Shown one piece after another: positions 39,849 through 48,577 of a stretch of 64,000 nt of DNA (its first letter is position 1; every line of letters starts with the position of its first letter). The notes beneath the pieces are model-generated. The model was not told where the DNA came from. It did not search any database and worked only from the letters and a program-made list of their open reading frames with translations. The stretch spans positions 1 to 64,000 of the forward strand of contig QCUL01000001.1 of the NCBI GenBank assembly GCA_003210755.1, read 5' to 3'. Both the position numbers and the translations under genes were made by a program. This stretch comes from Synechococcus sp. AG-679-C18. GTDB lineage: Bacteria > Cyanobacteriota > Cyanobacteriia > PCC-6307 > Cyanobiaceae.

Positions 39849-40808
39849 TCAGCGTAAACAGGCAATTACACGATGTCGTGGATCACAGGCCGTAATGCGT
39901 AAATCTCGAAACCCAGCCTGCATCAGGGTGGCACTCATATCGAGGCTGAAATACTCCTCGATATACGGTTCAGTGCTTTTAAGAAGGGTCGCAATGGCTG
40001 CTGGCAAGTTCTTCAGCACCGATGAATCGGGATCCTGATCCACCATCACAAGTACGCCGCCAGGCTTAAGAAGCCGCGCTGCTTCTTTCACAACAGCCCG
40101 GGTTGCGTGTTGTGGCAACTCATGACAGACAAATTGGAGACTAATGAGGTCGAACTGATCGCTTGGCAAAGCAGAGTGTTCAGCAGCGGCGTGAAGCCAC
40201 TCACTGATCAGGCTGTTGCGATCTCTAACTCTTGCCACAGCGAGCATCTCAGCAGAGAGATCAAGTCCCATCAGCCTGGGCCTCTTTAGTCGCCGTTGAT
40301 CCGCACGATCATTCAACCAACGGGCAAGCGCCTGCGTGCTAATTCCAACCGAACAACCCAAATCCAGAACTTCCTCGATGGGATCACCGAGCAGCGGTTC
40401 CACCACCGCGTGAATCGCATCACGGAGTCGATTCTGAGCTTGCAGCGGTGACAGCTGTTCGTTGGGCCAGATGCGCAGGGCCATTGCATCTGTCGCTTGC
40501 TCAGCCTCCGCTGCTGCCTGCCAACACAGATTGCCCTTCTCGTACGCATGAAAGCGAGCTTGGTAGTAGGCAGGAGGCACTAAACCATCGTCACGGCTTT
40601 CTGTGAGGAGAGGAGCGGCAGCATCCCTCAATTCAGATCTTCGCTTCCGCCAAGGGATACCGTTGCGCTCCGCCGTTCGGATGATGAGCTGCCGTGCCTG
40701 AAAAAACAGAGGGCGTCGCAACAGGCCGATCCCAATCAAGCGCTCAATCCAGCGGCCGTGCCCCCGGCTGGAATCAGCCCATTGGGGAGCGGTAGCGGAC
40801 TCACTCAT
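39849..40808 (-). CDS. SAM-dependent methyltransferase
   Basis: 319 residues. The class I SAM-binding motif is [19 protein letters not shown], with later [28 protein letters not shown] and [18 protein letters not shown] long N-terminal region precedes it ([35 protein letters not shown]). Substrate is unknown. ATG at 40808 (MSESATAP) is the natural start; the frame remains open upstream. Followed by trpB after 37 bases; divergent from the SUI1 gene. Confidence 0.85.
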   Translation of the reverse strand: MSESATAPQWADSSRGHGRWIERLIGIGLLRRPLFFQARQLIIRTAERNGIPWRKRRSELRDAAAPLLTESRDDGLVPPAYYQARFHAYEKGNLCWQAAAEAEQATDAMALRIWPNEQLSPLQAQNRLRDAIHAVVEPLLGDPIEEVLDLGCSVGISTQALARWLNDRADQRRLKRPRLMGLDLSAEMLAVARVRDRNSLISEWLHAAAEHSALPSDQFDLISLQFVCHELPQHATRAVVKEAARLLKPGGVLVMVDQDPDSSVLKNLPAAIATLLKSTEPYIEEYFSLDMSATLMQAGFRDLRITACDPRHRVIACLR

Positions 40809-40847
40809 CGTGAAAGGGAGCAGGATGGAAATGAATGCAAACGGGTC

Positions 40848-41174
40848 ATGCGCAAGGGAGGCTGGCAAGAATTCAGTAGTGCCAACAGTCTGCAACGTCC
40901 ATCGGGACCAGCAGCAGGGGCTACATCCAAAGGGGAGCAAATCGTCCGAGTGCAACCTACCCGTGGCGGGAAAGGAGGTAAAACCGTCACTGTGATTCGA
41001 GGTCTCGAGTTAACTGCAGATGGCTTTAAAGCCCTTTTGAAAAAGTTGAAGACGCGCATTGGCAGCGGTGGCACCGTTAAAGATGGCGTTATCGAATTAC
41101 AAGGCGATCAGGTTGAGCTCAGCCTCGACTTATTGAAAAAAGAGGGATACAAACCCAAGCGAGCAGGAGGATAA
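40848..41174 (+). CDS. SUI1/eIF1-like translation factor (YciH family)
   Basis: 108 residues. VRVQPTRGGKGGKTVTVIRGLELTADGFKALLKKLKTRIGSGGTVKDGVIELQGDQ is the SUI1 core. Bacterial homologues (YciH) affect start-codon selection in stress in some species. ATG at 40848 (MRKGGWQEF) gives the typical N terminus. Confidence 0.9.
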   Translation: MRKGGWQEFSSANSLQRPSGPAAGATSKGEQIVRVQPTRGGKGGKTVTVIRGLELTADGFKALLKKLKTRIGSGGTVKDGVIELQGDQVELSLDLLKKEGYKPKRAGG

Positions 41175-41249
41175 AAGCCTGGCTGGACGTTTCAGATCTG
41201 CGTCAAAGCTGCCTTCGCCAGGAGACAATGCTTTTTTCGTGTTCCGTTC

Positions 41250-41876
41250 ATGACCGCCGCCGACAGTCCTAAAGCCACCAACATCGTCTGGCACCAGGCT
41301 TCGGTCGATCGCAATGCCCGCTCTCAGCAACGCGGGCATCGAAGTGCCATTCTCTGGTTCACAGGTTTGAGCGGAGCTGGCAAAAGCACCCTCGCCAATG
41401 CCGTGAACACTGCCCTGTTCGAGCGCGGACTCTCGGCTTATGTCTTAGACGGAGATAACGTTCGTCATGGTCTTTGCAAGGACCTCGGCTTTTCCGATTC
41501 GGATCGGGAAGAAAATATTCGAAGAATTGGTGAGGTCGCAAAGTTGTTTCTCGATGCCGGTGTCATCGTTCTCACCGCGTTTGTGTCGCCGTTTCGGGCT
41601 GACCGTGACAAAGCCCGAGGCCTGGTGATCGCAGGCGATTTCATTGAGATTCACTGTGCAGCTGATCTCAGCGTTTGCGAGGAGCGCGATACAAAAGGGC
41701 TTTATGCCAAAGCTCGCGCAGGAGAAATCAAGGAATTCACTGGAATTTCCAGCCCCTACGAAGCTCCCGAACATCCTGAGCTCAGCATCAATACTGGCGA
41801 TGTCTCTCTTGAAAGCTGTGTCGACCAGGTCATCCACTATCTGGTCGACCAAAAGATCATTGCTCCACAGAGCTGA
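41250..41876 (+). CDS. cysC: adenylyl-sulfate kinase
   Basis: 208 residues. P-loop GLSGAGKST at 39-47, DGDNVRHGLCKDLGFS, REENIRRIGEVAKLF, and FVSPFRADRD, which are the APS kinase motifs. Converts adenylyl sulfate to PAPS. No other sulfate-assimilation gene is in the window. Its last 20 bases overlap the convergent permease gene. Confidence 0.95.
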   Translation: MTAADSPKATNIVWHQASVDRNARSQQRGHRSAILWFTGLSGAGKSTLANAVNTALFERGLSAYVLDGDNVRHGLCKDLGFSDSDREENIRRIGEVAKLFLDAGVIVLTAFVSPFRADRDKARGLVIAGDFIEIHCAADLSVCEERDTKGLYAKARAGEIKEFTGISSPYEAPEHPELSINTGDVSLESCVDQVIHYLVDQKIIAPQS

Positions 41877-42948
41877 TCCTCTTTAAAGCAAGCTCAAAAT
41901 TCTGAGGGTCCGCCCAGGCGTCAACCAGAGTTTTAATGCAGCTAGCGAGCGGCACGGCCAGCAAAAGGCCTAGAAGCGTACCGAAACCGAATAACTCCCC
42001 TGCCCTTGCGCCAAGTGGGAGAGAAATCAGTAACCAAGCGGGCTGCAGGCCAACAATGCTTCCCATTAAGCGTGGCTGGATCACCTGTTCCACAATTTGA
42101 CCAACTCCGAACGCTGCCGCCAGGATTGCTAGACCCGTTCCAGGATCCTGAACTGCTAACAGAACACTCACCGCAATGATGGTCAATCCGCTGGCGTAGG
42201 GGATCAAAGTGGTTAATCCAATTAAGACGGCAAAAAGCACGCCATAAGGAATCTTGAGCAACGTGAACACTGCCATCTGTCCAAGGCTCAGAATCAATGC
42301 GAGCGCTACCTGACCCGCGAAATATCCCCGAAAGGTGCGTGTGATGGTGGTAACAACCAGCGGACGCCATTTCTCCGGCAACCAACGGACCAAACCAGTT
42401 GTGATTGATTCTCCTCCCAAAAGGAAAAAGATCGCCAGTACTAAAACAATCAACGTATTGATGGTGGTCCCAAGGGTTGCACCAAGGATGCTGAGAAGTC
42501 TTTGACTGAGCTGACTGGCAAGACGACTGGCTCGCGTCAGAACATCGCTGCTTAGATCTCCGAAGTCACCAGGTAGACCACGGTTCATCGCCCAGTCCTG
42601 AAGACGGCGAACCAACGCTTCCGAGGACTCAAGCCAACCAGGCAAGGCATTGATCAATTGAGCTAATTGGTCAATCAAAAGAGGCACCAGCGTGATGCCA
42701 GCGAGACCCAGAATTCCGACAGCCACCAACACAACAAAGCCAATCGCAAGCCAACCAGGGAGGCCCCTGGCACGAAGCCAACGGGCAGGGATATTGAGGA
42801 GGAAAGCGATCAGAGCCGCCGTCAAGAACAAACCTGGGAAGGGGGCTAACGGCACAAGCAACTGGCGCAACACGAACAAGTTGAGCGTCAGAAGAGGTAA
42901 GGCAAGGCCCCATCGCATCCAGGCGGGACCAAACATCAGGCGTTCCAT
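41857..42948 (-). CDS. AI-2E family transporter (PerM/DUF20 permease)
   Basis: 363 residues with about eight hydrophobic segments. The N-terminal FLTAALIAFLLNIPARWLRARGLPGW and the C-terminal LIPYASGLTIIAVSVLLAVQDPG, VGQIVEQVIQPRLMGSIVGLQPAWLLISLPLGARAGELFGFGTLLGLLLAVPLA match the AI-2E/PerM family. Substrate unknown. Ends inside the convergent cysC 3' end. Confidence 0.83.
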   Translation of the reverse strand: MERLMFGPAWMRWGLALPLLTLNLFVLRQLLVPLAPFPGLFLTAALIAFLLNIPARWLRARGLPGWLAIGFVVLVAVGILGLAGITLVPLLIDQLAQLINALPGWLESSEALVRRLQDWAMNRGLPGDFGDLSSDVLTRASRLASQLSQRLLSILGATLGTTINTLIVLVLAIFFLLGGESITTGLVRWLPEKWRPLVVTTITRTFRGYFAGQVALALILSLGQMAVFTLLKIPYGVLFAVLIGLTTLIPYASGLTIIAVSVLLAVQDPGTGLAILAAAFGVGQIVEQVIQPRLMGSIVGLQPAWLLISLPLGARAGELFGFGTLLGLLLAVPLASCIKTLVDAWADPQNFELALKRISSVEQ

Positions 42949-42990
42949 TGAAAGGGCATTCTGGATCTGACGATGGCCGCAGCTCCTAGA

Positions 42991-43569
42991 TCAACTGTTC
43001 GACATGACATCCAGATAGGCGTCAACACCGAGATCTTTGAGGCGGGCATCCTTAGCAACCACCATGTCGTGAAGTTGCTGGCGGTACTCCTCAAGTCTTT
43101 CGGAGAGGGACGAGTCACTGATGGCCAGGATCTGAGCAGCGAGGAGGCCAGCGTTTAAACCGCCATCAATAGCGACCGTAGCCACGGGAATTCCACCAGG
43201 CATTTGGACGATCGAATGGAGTGAATCAACTCCCGAGAGGGAGCGGCTCTTCACCGGCACTCCAATCACAGGAAGAGTGGTGAGTGACGCCATCATTCCT
43301 GGAAGGTGGGCAGCACCTCCAGCACCGGCAATGATCACCAGAAATCCCAACTGCTTGGCATGACGCGCAAAGTCCATCATTTCCAGAGGCGTGCGATGGG
43401 CCGACAGCACACGCACCTCAACGTGTACCCCCAAATCCTCAAGCGCCGAAACCGCGGGTTTGAGGGTCGGTAGATCAGAGTCACTTCCCATGACCACTGC
43501 CACTGTGGGAGTCGCGACGATTGTGGGCTCCAATGTGTTGGACACAGCAGCTTGCAGCGAGACTGCCAT
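42991..43569 (-). CDS. purE: N5-carboxyaminoimidazole ribonucleotide mutase
   Basis: 192 residues. VAVVMGSDSDLPTLKPAVSALEDLGV, RVLSAHRTPLEMMDFA, IIAGAGGAAHLPGMMAS and TVAIDGGLNAGLLAAQIL are the PurE sequences. Acts in purine synthesis with PurK. Divergent from nagA, 33 bases between starts. The first 20 residues are an extra variable segment. Confidence 0.95.
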   Translation of the reverse strand: MAVSLQAAVSNTLEPTIVATPTVAVVMGSDSDLPTLKPAVSALEDLGVHVEVRVLSAHRTPLEMMDFARHAKQLGFLVIIAGAGGAAHLPGMMASLTTLPVIGVPVKSRSLSGVDSLHSIVQMPGGIPVATVAIDGGLNAGLLAAQILAISDSSLSERLEEYRQQLHDMVVAKDARLKDLGVDAYLDVMSNS

Positions 43570-43602
43570 CGTCCCGCACTGGCTTCAGAGGACCACCCCC
43601 CC

Positions 43603-44754
43603 ATGAGCCGGATTACAAACGTCTGCCTACCCCACAACACCGAAAACAGCACGCAAACTCAGCTGTGGTGGCTTCAACTCGATCAGGAGCGTCGCATTGT
43701 TGATCTAGGTCCGATGCCTGGGAGAACTGTCACGGCAGGCGTCAGCTGGAGTGGAGATCTCCTCAGCCCGATGGGTGTTGACCTCCAGATCAATGGTGGA
43801 CTTGGGCTGCCCTTTCCAGAATTGACAGACGCTGCGTTACCTCGCCTCCTCGAATTACTCGATCAGCTCTGGCGGGATGGCGTTGAAGCGATCAGTCCCA
43901 CTCTTGTGACCTGCGGCGTTGAGCCTTTACGCCAAGCACTATCAGTGCTGAGGCAAGCACGCAAACTTCATCAGCCCTATCGCTGCCAGCTGCTTGGGGC
44001 TCACCTAGAAGGCCCATTTCTTGCCGACGCCAGACGTGGAGCCCATCCTCGTCAATATCTCGTAAGTCCAAGCATGGCTGAGCTGAATGCACGCATCAGG
44101 GGCTTTGAGCAGGAGATCGCACTGGTCACGTTGGCTCCTGAACTCGATGGGGCTACAACCTTGATCGAACACTTGTGCGGTCTTGGCATTCGGGTGGCCC
44201 TTGGACACAGCACTGCGGATGCAGACACTGCTAACAGGGCCTTTGACATCGGTGTCACGATGCTGACCCACAGCTTCAATGCCATGCCAGGCCTGCACCA
44301 TCGCAACCCTGGACCAATCGGTGCCGCCTGCCAACGGGATGACATCGCTCTTGGCCTGATCGCCGATGGCGTTCACGTCAACCCGACCATGGCGGTGCTG
44401 CTGCAACGGCTGGCGGGCAATCAACTCGTCCTCGTCAGCGATGCACTCGCCCCTTACGGATTACCAGAAGGAGACCATCGATGGGATGAACGTTTACTCC
44501 TCGTCAAGGAAGGCACCTGCCGGCTTGAGGACGGCACCCTCGCAGGTGTGACCTTGCCTCTCCTTGAAGGGGTGAAACGGCTGGCACATTGGGGCTCAAA
44601 CCCAGTTGCATCCATACATGCCGCCACAATCGCACCCAGGGAGGTTCTTAGCTCAACCAAGGGAGTCCAGCTGAAGGGACGCCGTCTCTGTGAATTGCTG
44701 CGCTGGCACTGGGATGCCGAAGCCAAAATGCTCAGCTGGGTACACGCTGTCTAA
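43603..44754 (+). CDS. nagA: N-acetylglucosamine-6-phosphate deacetylase
   Basis: 383 residues, amidohydrolase fold. The metal and substrate residues sit in GVDLQINGGLGLPF, GAHLEGPFLADARRGAHP, ALGHSTADADTANRAFDIGVTMLTHSFNAMPGLHHRNPG and LIADGVHVNP, with LVSDALAPYG near the end. Recycles amino sugars. ATG 43603 chosen; an earlier in-frame ATG at 43552 would overlap the purE leader. Confidence 0.9.
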   Translation: MSRITNVCLPHNTENSTQTQLWWLQLDQERRIVDLGPMPGRTVTAGVSWSGDLLSPMGVDLQINGGLGLPFPELTDAALPRLLELLDQLWRDGVEAISPTLVTCGVEPLRQALSVLRQARKLHQPYRCQLLGAHLEGPFLADARRGAHPRQYLVSPSMAELNARIRGFEQEIALVTLAPELDGATTLIEHLCGLGIRVALGHSTADADTANRAFDIGVTMLTHSFNAMPGLHHRNPGPIGAACQRDDIALGLIADGVHVNPTMAVLLQRLAGNQLVLVSDALAPYGLPEGDHRWDERLLLVKEGTCRLEDGTLAGVTLPLLEGVKRLAHWGSNPVASIHAATIAPREVLSSTKGVQLKGRRLCELLRWHWDAEAKMLSWVHAV

Positions 44755-44781
44755 ACTTTCGCGACCCTTCCGTCTGAAGCC

Positions 44782-45495
44782 ATGTCACCCGAGCCACTGC
44801 TGGACGACAAGCAGGCTGAAAAGAAGGAGGTCAAGGGGTATTTCGAGACCACGGGGTTCGAACGCTGGAATCGTATCTACAGCGAAAGTGATGATGTCAA
44901 CAAGGTGCAGCGCAACATTCGCTTAGGCCACCAAAAGACAGTGGATGAAGTGTTGAGCTGGATCAAGGAGAGCGGTGAACTCGGCGAGGTGAGCTTCTGC
45001 GACGCCGGCTGCGGTGTAGGAAGCCTCAGTCTCCCACTGGCAGCAATGGGCGCTGGTTCAATCAACGCCAGCGACATCTCTGAAGCAATGGCGGAAGAAG
45101 CCCGTCGCCGCGCCGAGGGAGCAGGCCTGAACATGAGCAAACTCAATTTTTTCGCCAGTGATCTGGAAAGCCTTAACGGCTCATTTCACACCGTGTGCTG
45201 CCTGGATGTATTCATTCACTACCCGCAACCTGCTGCCGAGGACATGGTGAAACATCTCTGCGGTCTCACCGAGAAACGACTGATTGTGAGTTTTGCTCCC
45301 TACACCCCCTTGCTGGCAGTGCTCAAAAGCATTGGCCAACTCTTTCCAGGACCAAGCAAAACCACCCGCGCCTACACCCTGAAGGAAACAGGGATTGTGA
45401 AAGCTGCTGAATCCTGCGGTTTCAAGCTGAAACGTCGCAGCCTGAACAAGGCTCCGTTCTACTTCTCACGCCTCGTTGAATTCCACAAAAGCTGA
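44782..45495 (+). CDS. chlM: magnesium-protoporphyrin IX methyltransferase
   Basis: 237 residues. EVKGYFETTGFERWNRIYSESDDVNKVQRNIRLGHQKTVDEVL is the ChlM N terminus, with the SAM motif DAGCGVGSLSLPLAAMG and later LNKAPFYFSRLVEF. Catalyses the methylation step of chlorophyll synthesis after Mg-chelatase. Lies just after nagA. Confidence 0.95.
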   Translation: MSPEPLLDDKQAEKKEVKGYFETTGFERWNRIYSESDDVNKVQRNIRLGHQKTVDEVLSWIKESGELGEVSFCDAGCGVGSLSLPLAAMGAGSINASDISEAMAEEARRRAEGAGLNMSKLNFFASDLESLNGSFHTVCCLDVFIHYPQPAAEDMVKHLCGLTEKRLIVSFAPYTPLLAVLKSIGQLFPGPSKTTRAYTLKETGIVKAAESCGFKLKRRSLNKAPFYFSRLVEFHKS

Positions 45496-45501
45496 TTCAA
45501 T

Positions 45502-46110
45502 TCAGCGGTTCATCTTCATCTGGGACAACAACTTGACTTTGATCTCTGGCGGCTGACCAGGCTGCACTATTGCTGTGCCGATCAATCCAGCGAAAGCACC
45601 GCCTTGGCCTTGAACTGATGCAGGATGCTTCTCCGGGAAGAGCGCCTCAATCCTGAAAGGGGGCTTACTCGTCTTGCTCAGTTGCAGACGTTCTGTTCGC
45701 GAGAAGTGGACCACTCCCATCGCCATCAGCCGCAGATTGCCATCGGGAAGCATGGCCGTCCCCTGAAAGGTTGTCAGATACTGAGTTTTCCCATCGACAG
45801 CAGGCCGCTTTTCAACGATTTCCTCAGACCCATAAAAACTGCCGATGCTGATGGTGCAGTTAGCCCCACCTGATTGATCAACCTCTCCAATGGAGACCAC
45901 ATAGGTGAGACGGTCGCCAACGCTGAATTCTGAATCTCCATTTTGATCAAAAAACCAAGAATCTTTTCGCTCACAGAGCGGGAGCAGAAGTTCTCGGTCT
46001 ACAGAGGGCTGAACTGGGAGCTGGCCAACATGCTCTGACTCTTTGGACACCGAACAGCCAACCGCCAAGACGAGAGACGCTCCAACGCAAGCAGTCAATA
46101 GGGATCGCAT
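45502..46110 (-). CDS. lipoprotein with EF-hand-like loop
   Basis: 202 residues, no family recognised. A lipoprotein signal MRSLLTACVGASLVLAVGC places the lipidated cysteine at 19. The segment DQNGDSEFSVGD (Asp, Asn, Asp at ligand spacing, hydrophobic at 8, Asp at 12) resembles a calcium-binding EF-hand loop; only one such loop is seen. The middle has YLTTFQGTAMLPDGNLRLMAMGVVHFSR. ATG 46110 is the signal-peptide start. Convergent with chlM. Confidence 0.6.
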   Translation of the reverse strand: MRSLLTACVGASLVLAVGCSVSKESEHVGQLPVQPSVDRELLLPLCERKDSWFFDQNGDSEFSVGDRLTYVVSIGEVDQSGGANCTISIGSFYGSEEIVEKRPAVDGKTQYLTTFQGTAMLPDGNLRLMAMGVVHFSRTERLQLSKTSKPPFRIEALFPEKHPASVQGQGGAFAGLIGTAIVQPGQPPEIKVKLLSQMKMNR

Positions 46111-46615
46111 GGGGAGGTCAGCCAAGACAACCCATGCTGACAACGCAAAGGGACAGTTGTTCTTTGATTTCACGAGGCAAGACCTTGATCGGATCACCTC
46201 CTTGATGAATCGGTTGGGTCAACAAGGTAGTTCTATGAACACGTCCTATCTCTTGCCCCAAACAGCAGCACTTAAGGACCAGCCAAAAAACAAGGAGTTG
46301 AAGGAGAAGGCGAGCCCGAGCATCGAAAGACTCATCTTCAGGCTGGTGCTTATCACTTAAAAGGCTAAAAAATAATTAATTGAACAGAATTAATGCCTAG
46401 ACAAATAAATACTATTTTCGCGATGCAAGAGAGATTTAGCATCAACAAACATGACAAACAAAAGCATCTAATGATTTTAAACCTAGTAGCAATAACTCCT
46501 ACCCGTGACAAGGAAATTCTCCACACGCATTAATTATTTCAAGCCAAAGAACAAGCCAGAATTTTCCGAATGAACTCAGGCGAATAGATTACTATTACAA
46601 GTAAATTTGGCGACA
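46111..46615. other. AT-rich intergenic stretch without supported gene
   Basis: No gene supported. It becomes strongly AT-rich after 46360 and includes an inverted repeat TTAATT/AATTAA (46376-46393). A 105-residue forward frame (46043-46360) has no domain and lies antisense to the lipoprotein start; it is not called. It may hold promoters for the flanking genes. Confidence 0.5.
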
Positions 46616-47179
46616 ATGGAACCATCGAAGGGGCTCACACTGTTTTCTTTTTATCGAAGGCGGCAATTCGATGGGCCACTCCTCGGCATGCTCATCACAA
46701 TGCTGGGGGTAGCCACTGTTCCTTCACACAGTATGGATTTCAGTGCTCGCGAACTGGATCAAGGCAATGCTCTCGAAAGGGAGATCAATGCCCAGCGAGT
46801 TCGAGTGGGAATGCCAGTGCTACAACCACTCAATCAAAATCTTCAGAAGAGACAACTGACCTATAGCGATGGCGTTCTCGATGAATTATTGGAGAGCGCT
46901 AATTGCGATCACGACTACAGCGCCTTTCAAAATTTGCAAAACCTGATCTCTAAATTACCGGCAAACAATGGAACCGCCATTCCAGAAAGTGAGGTCATCG
47001 GCTGTCCCAGCCAAGCACGGAATTGGAGCCCACGATCGATGGTAGAGCGCTGGGAGCAATCTCCCCATCACTACCAAATTCTTTTTGAGCGACCCAATCG
47101 AAGCAATATTGGATGCTCCGTGAAGTTCCGCGGTGGCCTCGTTGCTTCGCTTTGCACTCTCTGGGCTCCGAACAATTAG
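46616..47179 (+). CDS. divergent CAP/SCP-like secreted or membrane-anchored protein
   Basis: 187 residues. A hydrophobic helix (GPLLGMLITMLGVATVPSHS, 20-39) could be a signal peptide or anchor. Later, EREINAQRVRVGMPVLQPLNQNLQ, WSPRSMVERWEQSPHHYQILFERPNRSNIGCSVKFRGGLVASLCTLWAPN follows the order of CAP-domain proteins (N-terminal helix, W..SP.H motif, final VC..W strand), but it is short and weak. Two cysteine pairs are plausible. ATG 46616 chosen; a TTG at 46607 is also in frame. Confidence 0.5.
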   Translation: MEPSKGLTLFSFYRRRQFDGPLLGMLITMLGVATVPSHSMDFSARELDQGNALEREINAQRVRVGMPVLQPLNQNLQKRQLTYSDGVLDELLESANCDHDYSAFQNLQNLISKLPANNGTAIPESEVIGCPSQARNWSPRSMVERWEQSPHHYQILFERPNRSNIGCSVKFRGGLVASLCTLWAPNN

Positions 47180-47814
47180 TTGCATCCTATTGAGCCCTAG
47201 CTTTAGAGGCTAAAAACTTCTACAGACACCACACAAAGAAATTATCCACATACAACATACATCTCCCAAGCCAACACTTTTTCTTAAAAAATTTTCTGCG
47301 CCCAAGGCCAAAAATGATTAAAAAATTTCAATCATTATATGAAAAACCGATTCAAATTGAACGAAAAATAATACAATTAATATCATTTATCACAAAAGCA
47401 ATCACTTCCTCGACACCATCAAATCCAATCACGAGTAACACTTACGACCCGCCTTAACATTGGATTTTGATAGCAACTCAGCAATAGAGCTCATTACGGG
47501 CAACCATCAGAACACAGGGCAAAACAGCTCTAAAACTCAACATGGCACCCCACTGATCCCCCTCTTTGAAAACGGGAAGAACGAACAAGTCAAATTTTTC
47601 AATTCACCAGCGAATGCCTTCACAACAGTGAGCGAATTTACTCAAAGGGAAGCAAGCATTGGCTCTTGGGTAGACATATATAAATTTAGATCGGTAAATC
47701 AAAGTGTAGAAATATGTACCTAAGCGCAAAAAAACTGGCGATCGAAGCATTTGCTTCGAGAACTTAATGAAGTTGAGTAAAATTAGCGGTGCAAAGGTGA
47801 TGCATGATTGAATC
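47180..47814. other. AT-rich stretch with hairpins, no supported protein gene
   Basis: Positions 47281-47400 contain only 29 G or C in 120 bases, far below the rest of the window. A TTG-started frame at 47460-47723 (87 codons) has no domain or good ribosome binding site and is not called. Near the right edge are two short perfect hairpins (47742-47759 and 47761-47774). Possible remnant of a lost gene. Confidence 0.5.
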
Positions 47815-47817
47815 ATG
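47742..47817 (+). repeat. cluster of three inverted repeats ahead of a small membrane-protein gene
   Basis: TCGAAGC/GCTTCGA (47742-47759, 4-base loop), AACTT/AAGTT (47761-47774, 4-base loop) and CATGATT-G-AATCATG (47803-47817). The last covers the ATG at 47815. None has a T run, so they are not ordinary terminators; a regulatory RNA or leader structure is possible. Confidence 0.45.
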
Positions 47818-47991
47818 AAACACCTCTCAATATGGCAGCTGGAAGTTCCATTTAGATTTTTTGGAGCGTTAGTCGTGGGCTCTTCCCTGATGATTATGGC
47901 TCGTTCGTTGAAAGAGGCTGCACTGCTTGGAGGAACATTCTTATGTGGACTTGGTGCCCTTGAATTAGCCCTTCGCTTCAGCGGCTACTGA
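47815..47991 (+). CDS. small membrane protein (58 residues)
   Basis: 58 residues starting MKHLSIWQLEVPFRFFGAL, with two hydrophobic helices (about 14-30 and 38-55) and ending RFSGY. No family recognised. The start codon lies inside a palindrome. Its stop overlaps the end of the convergent DUF3104 gene by 14 bases. A GGTG at 47796-47799 is a weak ribosome site. Coding is likely from the hydrophobic pattern, but support is only intrinsic. Confidence 0.45.
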   Translation: MKHLSIWQLEVPFRFFGALVVGSSLMIMARSLKEAALLGGTFLCGLGALELALRFSGY

Positions 47992-48280
47992 GTTGAAATC
48001 CATCCAATGATCGGACGATGTCTGTTATGTCATCACCGTTGACCCAATAGATGTAGCCATCGTCAACATTGGCGACCCGGAACATCGCACAGCCCCCTGG
48101 ACCTCTGGCTTCTACCCCGCAGAAGTCGACCTGACCCATCCACCAATCGTCAAGATTTCCTGGTGGAACCTTTTGCCCTGCTTTCACGATGACAAAATCA
48201 CCGGCGCCAACCCGCAGAAAGACAGGCGCTACCTTCGCGCCTAGAGGGCTTGGAGCCGCTGGCAGACGATCAAAATTCAC
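47978..48280 (-). CDS. DUF3104 domain protein
   Basis: About 100 residues. FLRVGAGDFVIVKAGQK, WWMGQVDFCGVEARGPGGCAMFRVANVDDGYIYWVNGDDITDIVRSLDG match DUF3104, a small family found in marine picocyanobacteria with unknown function. Start is GTG at 48280 or the TTG just before. Lies beside two tiny membrane-protein genes in an AT-rich area. Confidence 0.75.
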   Translation of the reverse strand: MNFDRLPAAPSPLGAKVAPVFLRVGAGDFVIVKAGQKVPPGNLDDWWMGQVDFCGVEARGPGGCAMFRVANVDDGYIYWVNGDDITDIVRSLDGFQLSSR

Positions 48281-48371
48281 CAATACACCTGAACTACTAA
48301 GCAGGTTTTAAGGGTCGCCAAGCGCCGAGTCAAGCCCGGAAAAGACTGACCACCCAAATACGGCTTTCCGC

Positions 48372-48389
48372 TTTACATTCCGCAACAAA
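48372..48389 (+). promoter_or_regulatory. HLR1-like site, possible RpaB target
   Basis: TTTACATT (48372-48379), CC, then GCAACAAA (48382-48389). The HLR1 consensus is two copies of (G/T)TTACA(T/A)(T/A) separated by two bases; the first copy is exact and the second matches six of eight. It is 33 bases upstream of the 30-residue gene. RpaB binding is inferred. Confidence 0.4.
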
Positions 48390-48422
48390 GGTGCCTATGG
48401 TTATTACAAAGGCATATTTCAG

Positions 48423-48515
48423 ATGGCTACTCAAGATCTCCTCGTTCTTCTCATTAGCTTCGGAACAGCTTGTTTCGCACTCAACATTTACAAAATCAAT
48501 AAGACTGCGCGCTGA
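48423..48515 (+). CDS. 30-residue single-span membrane protein
   Basis: Reading MATQDLLVLLISFGTACFAL followed by NIYKINKTAR: one membrane helix (about 5-23) with a basic tail, a form shared by small photosystem and cytochrome b6f subunits, but it does not match any of those I can recall. It stands alone between an HLR1-like site upstream and an imperfect hairpin downstream, as expected of a single-gene transcript. Confidence 0.5.
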   Translation: MATQDLLVLLISFGTACFALNIYKINKTAR

Positions 48516-48548
48516 TCAATATTGCTTGTTCATTTCAGTTTAAATATT

Positions 48549-48577
48549 GCCCTTCATCATGATTTCATAATGAAGGC
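48549..48577 (+). terminator. imperfect hairpin after the 30-residue gene
   Basis: GCCCTTCAT (48549-48557) pairs with ATGAAGGC (48570-48577) with one bulged C. Only a weak T tract follows. Confidence 0.35.

Noticed and set aside
46043-46360. 105-residue forward frame antisense to the lipoprotein start
   Set aside because: No domain, polar low-complexity sequence, overlaps a better supported gene by about 70 bases and lacks a clear ribosome binding site.
46376-46393. TTAATT/AATTAA inverted repeat
   Set aside because: Expected by chance in very AT-rich DNA; no other signal associated.
47460-47723. 87-codon frame with TTG start in AT-rich DNA
   Set aside because: Weak start, no recognisable domain and composition like non-coding DNA around it; may be a remnant but not callable.
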